This document shows positions 63,110 to 64,000 of a DNA stretch of 64,000 nucleotides, one piece after another. The translations under genes were made by a program, and so were the position numbers. The stretch's first letter is position 1. Each line of letters begins with the position of its first letter. This DNA comes from Notospermus geniculatus (Eukaryota; Nemertea; Pilidiophora; Heteronemertea; Lineidae). The stretch spans positions 400,986 through 464,985 of the forward strand of contig NMRB01000255.1 of NCBI GenBank assembly GCA_002633025.1, written 5' to 3'. The notes under the pieces are model-generated. The model was given only the letters and a program-made list of their open reading frames with translations, was not told the DNA's origin and did no database searches.

Positions 63110-64000
63110 ATTTTGGCAGTGGGTGTGGTTCCTTGCTGTGTAGCAGTGGTTGGGAACTTACAGTGGTGAGCCACTGTGATATGTTTTCATGGGAATCTTT
63201 GGCAGGAAGGCCCACCGATGTGGTGTGCTTTGAGAGTTGATGGTGATTGTTGGCAACCAACAGTGATGAGGTCCAGTGAAGTACATTTATGATCATGAGG
63301 AATTCAGTGGGTACCGGTAACCTAGTGAGACCCACTGTAGGCCTATCGTGCCAAGACTCTTGGGAAGGTTTGTACACTACATGTACGGTACCTTGTAGTG
63401 TGGCCCGCTGACTTGTAGCGCAGTGTTGTTGGGAACTCTTGGTTGGCACTGACGTTGGTGAGGCCAATTGAAGTACATGTACAGTATGTTCACGATAAAA
63501 TTACCAGTATGTTGGAAAATCACTCTGGTGAGCCCCTCTGATATTTTCTTTGAAAGCTTTGTTAGGCAACATTCTCTAGTGAAGCTTGGTGTAGTATGTT
63601 CGTGGTAAGCTTTTTTAGGCAAGCTTCTTTACTAGTGAGGCATAGTGAAATATATTATTGGTAAACTTTGCCAGGAAACTTCTTTAGTGAGCCCAAGTGA
63701 AGTATGTTTTTGGTGAGCTTTGGTAGGCAACCTTCTTTAGTGAGGCCTAATGAACTATGTTCTTAGGAAGCTTTGGTAGGCAACCTTCTTTAGTGAGGCC
63801 TAATGAACTATGTTCTTAGGAAGCTTTGGTACGCAACCTCCTGTAGTGAGGCCTAATGAACTATGTTCTTAGGAAGCTTTGGTTGGCAACCTTCTTTAGT
63901 GAGGCCTAATGAAGTATGTTCTTAGGAAGCTTTGGTGGGCAACCTTCTTTAGTGAGGCCTAGTGAACTATGTTCTTAGGAAGCTTTGGTAGGCAACCTTC
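63110..64000. repeat. 53-bp satellite array running off the right edge
   Basis: The unit contains TAGTGAGGCCTAATGAACTA, TGTTCTTAGGAAGCTTTGGT and AGGCAACCTTC. The copies from about 63700 to 64000 are nearly identical. Leftwards the units become progressively diverged and irregular (for example CAGTGATGAGGTCCAGTGAA near 63260), as expected for the ageing edge of a tandem array. Confidence 0.9.

Noticed and set aside
63580-64000. CRISPR-like array of regular repeats
   Set aside because: The 53-bp units are directly adjacent with no spacers, in an animal genome; it is a satellite.

Overview
The window is nuclear DNA of an animal. Genes are split by GT-AG introns, coding exons match conserved metazoan proteins, and introns and spacers are full of short foldback elements, tRNA-derived SINE pieces and minisatellites. 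The abundance of the short palindromes AGGCCT, TACATGTA and ACCGGT, the intron sizes and the repeat content suggest a marine invertebrate deuterostome (echinoderm first, then hemichordate or lancelet). That taxon call is inference. No bacterial, organellar or CRISPR features are seen.

Layout. (1) 1-4.4 kb: repeat-rich DNA, probably intron 1 of a GIPC-family gene whose first coding exon (4421-4723, minus) shares a short divergent promoter with PPWD1. (2) 5.4-12.4 kb, plus: PPWD1, a WD40/cyclophilin protein of the spliceosome, complete in 16 exons (628 aa). (3) 12.4-18.4 kb: convergent spacer packed with foldbacks and a repeat family. (4) 18.4-28.3 kb, minus: MAPK15 (ERK7/8), complete in 12 exons (586 aa). 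(5) 28.8-30.2 kb: a GC-rich retroposon remnant with a LINE ORF1-like PHD/coiled-coil frame. (6) 31.4-32.8 kb, plus: TTLL9 in a single uninterrupted exon (437 aa). (7) 35.2-47.1 kb, minus: VCP/p97, complete in 14 exons (802 aa). Its intron 1 holds an opposite-strand gene of unknown function with two kinds of hexapeptide repeat (45.1-46.2 kb). (8) 48.6-51.9 kb, minus: BABAM1/MERIT40, 7 exons (318 aa). (9) 52.9-59.8 kb, plus: TMEM259/membralin, 8 exons (805 aa). (10) 59.8-64 kb: 3' flank with a duplicated segment carrying a clean transposon insertion, then a 53-bp satellite running off the end.

How the genes relate. MAPK15 and TTLL9 both act at cilia and basal bodies and are arranged head to head. 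VCP is the ERAD segregase and membralin is an ER membrane protein linked to ERAD. VCP and BABAM1/MERIT40 both have roles in ubiquitin signalling at DNA damage. Any functional meaning of this neighbourhood is inference. GIPC/PPWD1 and BABAM1/TMEM259 are also head-to-head pairs with compact shared upstream regions.

Assembly caution. Lone N bases at 16525, 41313 and 57055 each sit at the edge of a near-identical direct duplication (an 82-bp repeat; VCP exons 5-6; TMEM259 exons 6-7). These look like allelic or overlap sequence placed in tandem. I joined exons by eye at GT-AG boundaries. For PPWD1, MAPK15, VCP, BABAM1 and TMEM259 the summed coding length is a multiple of three, which supports the models.
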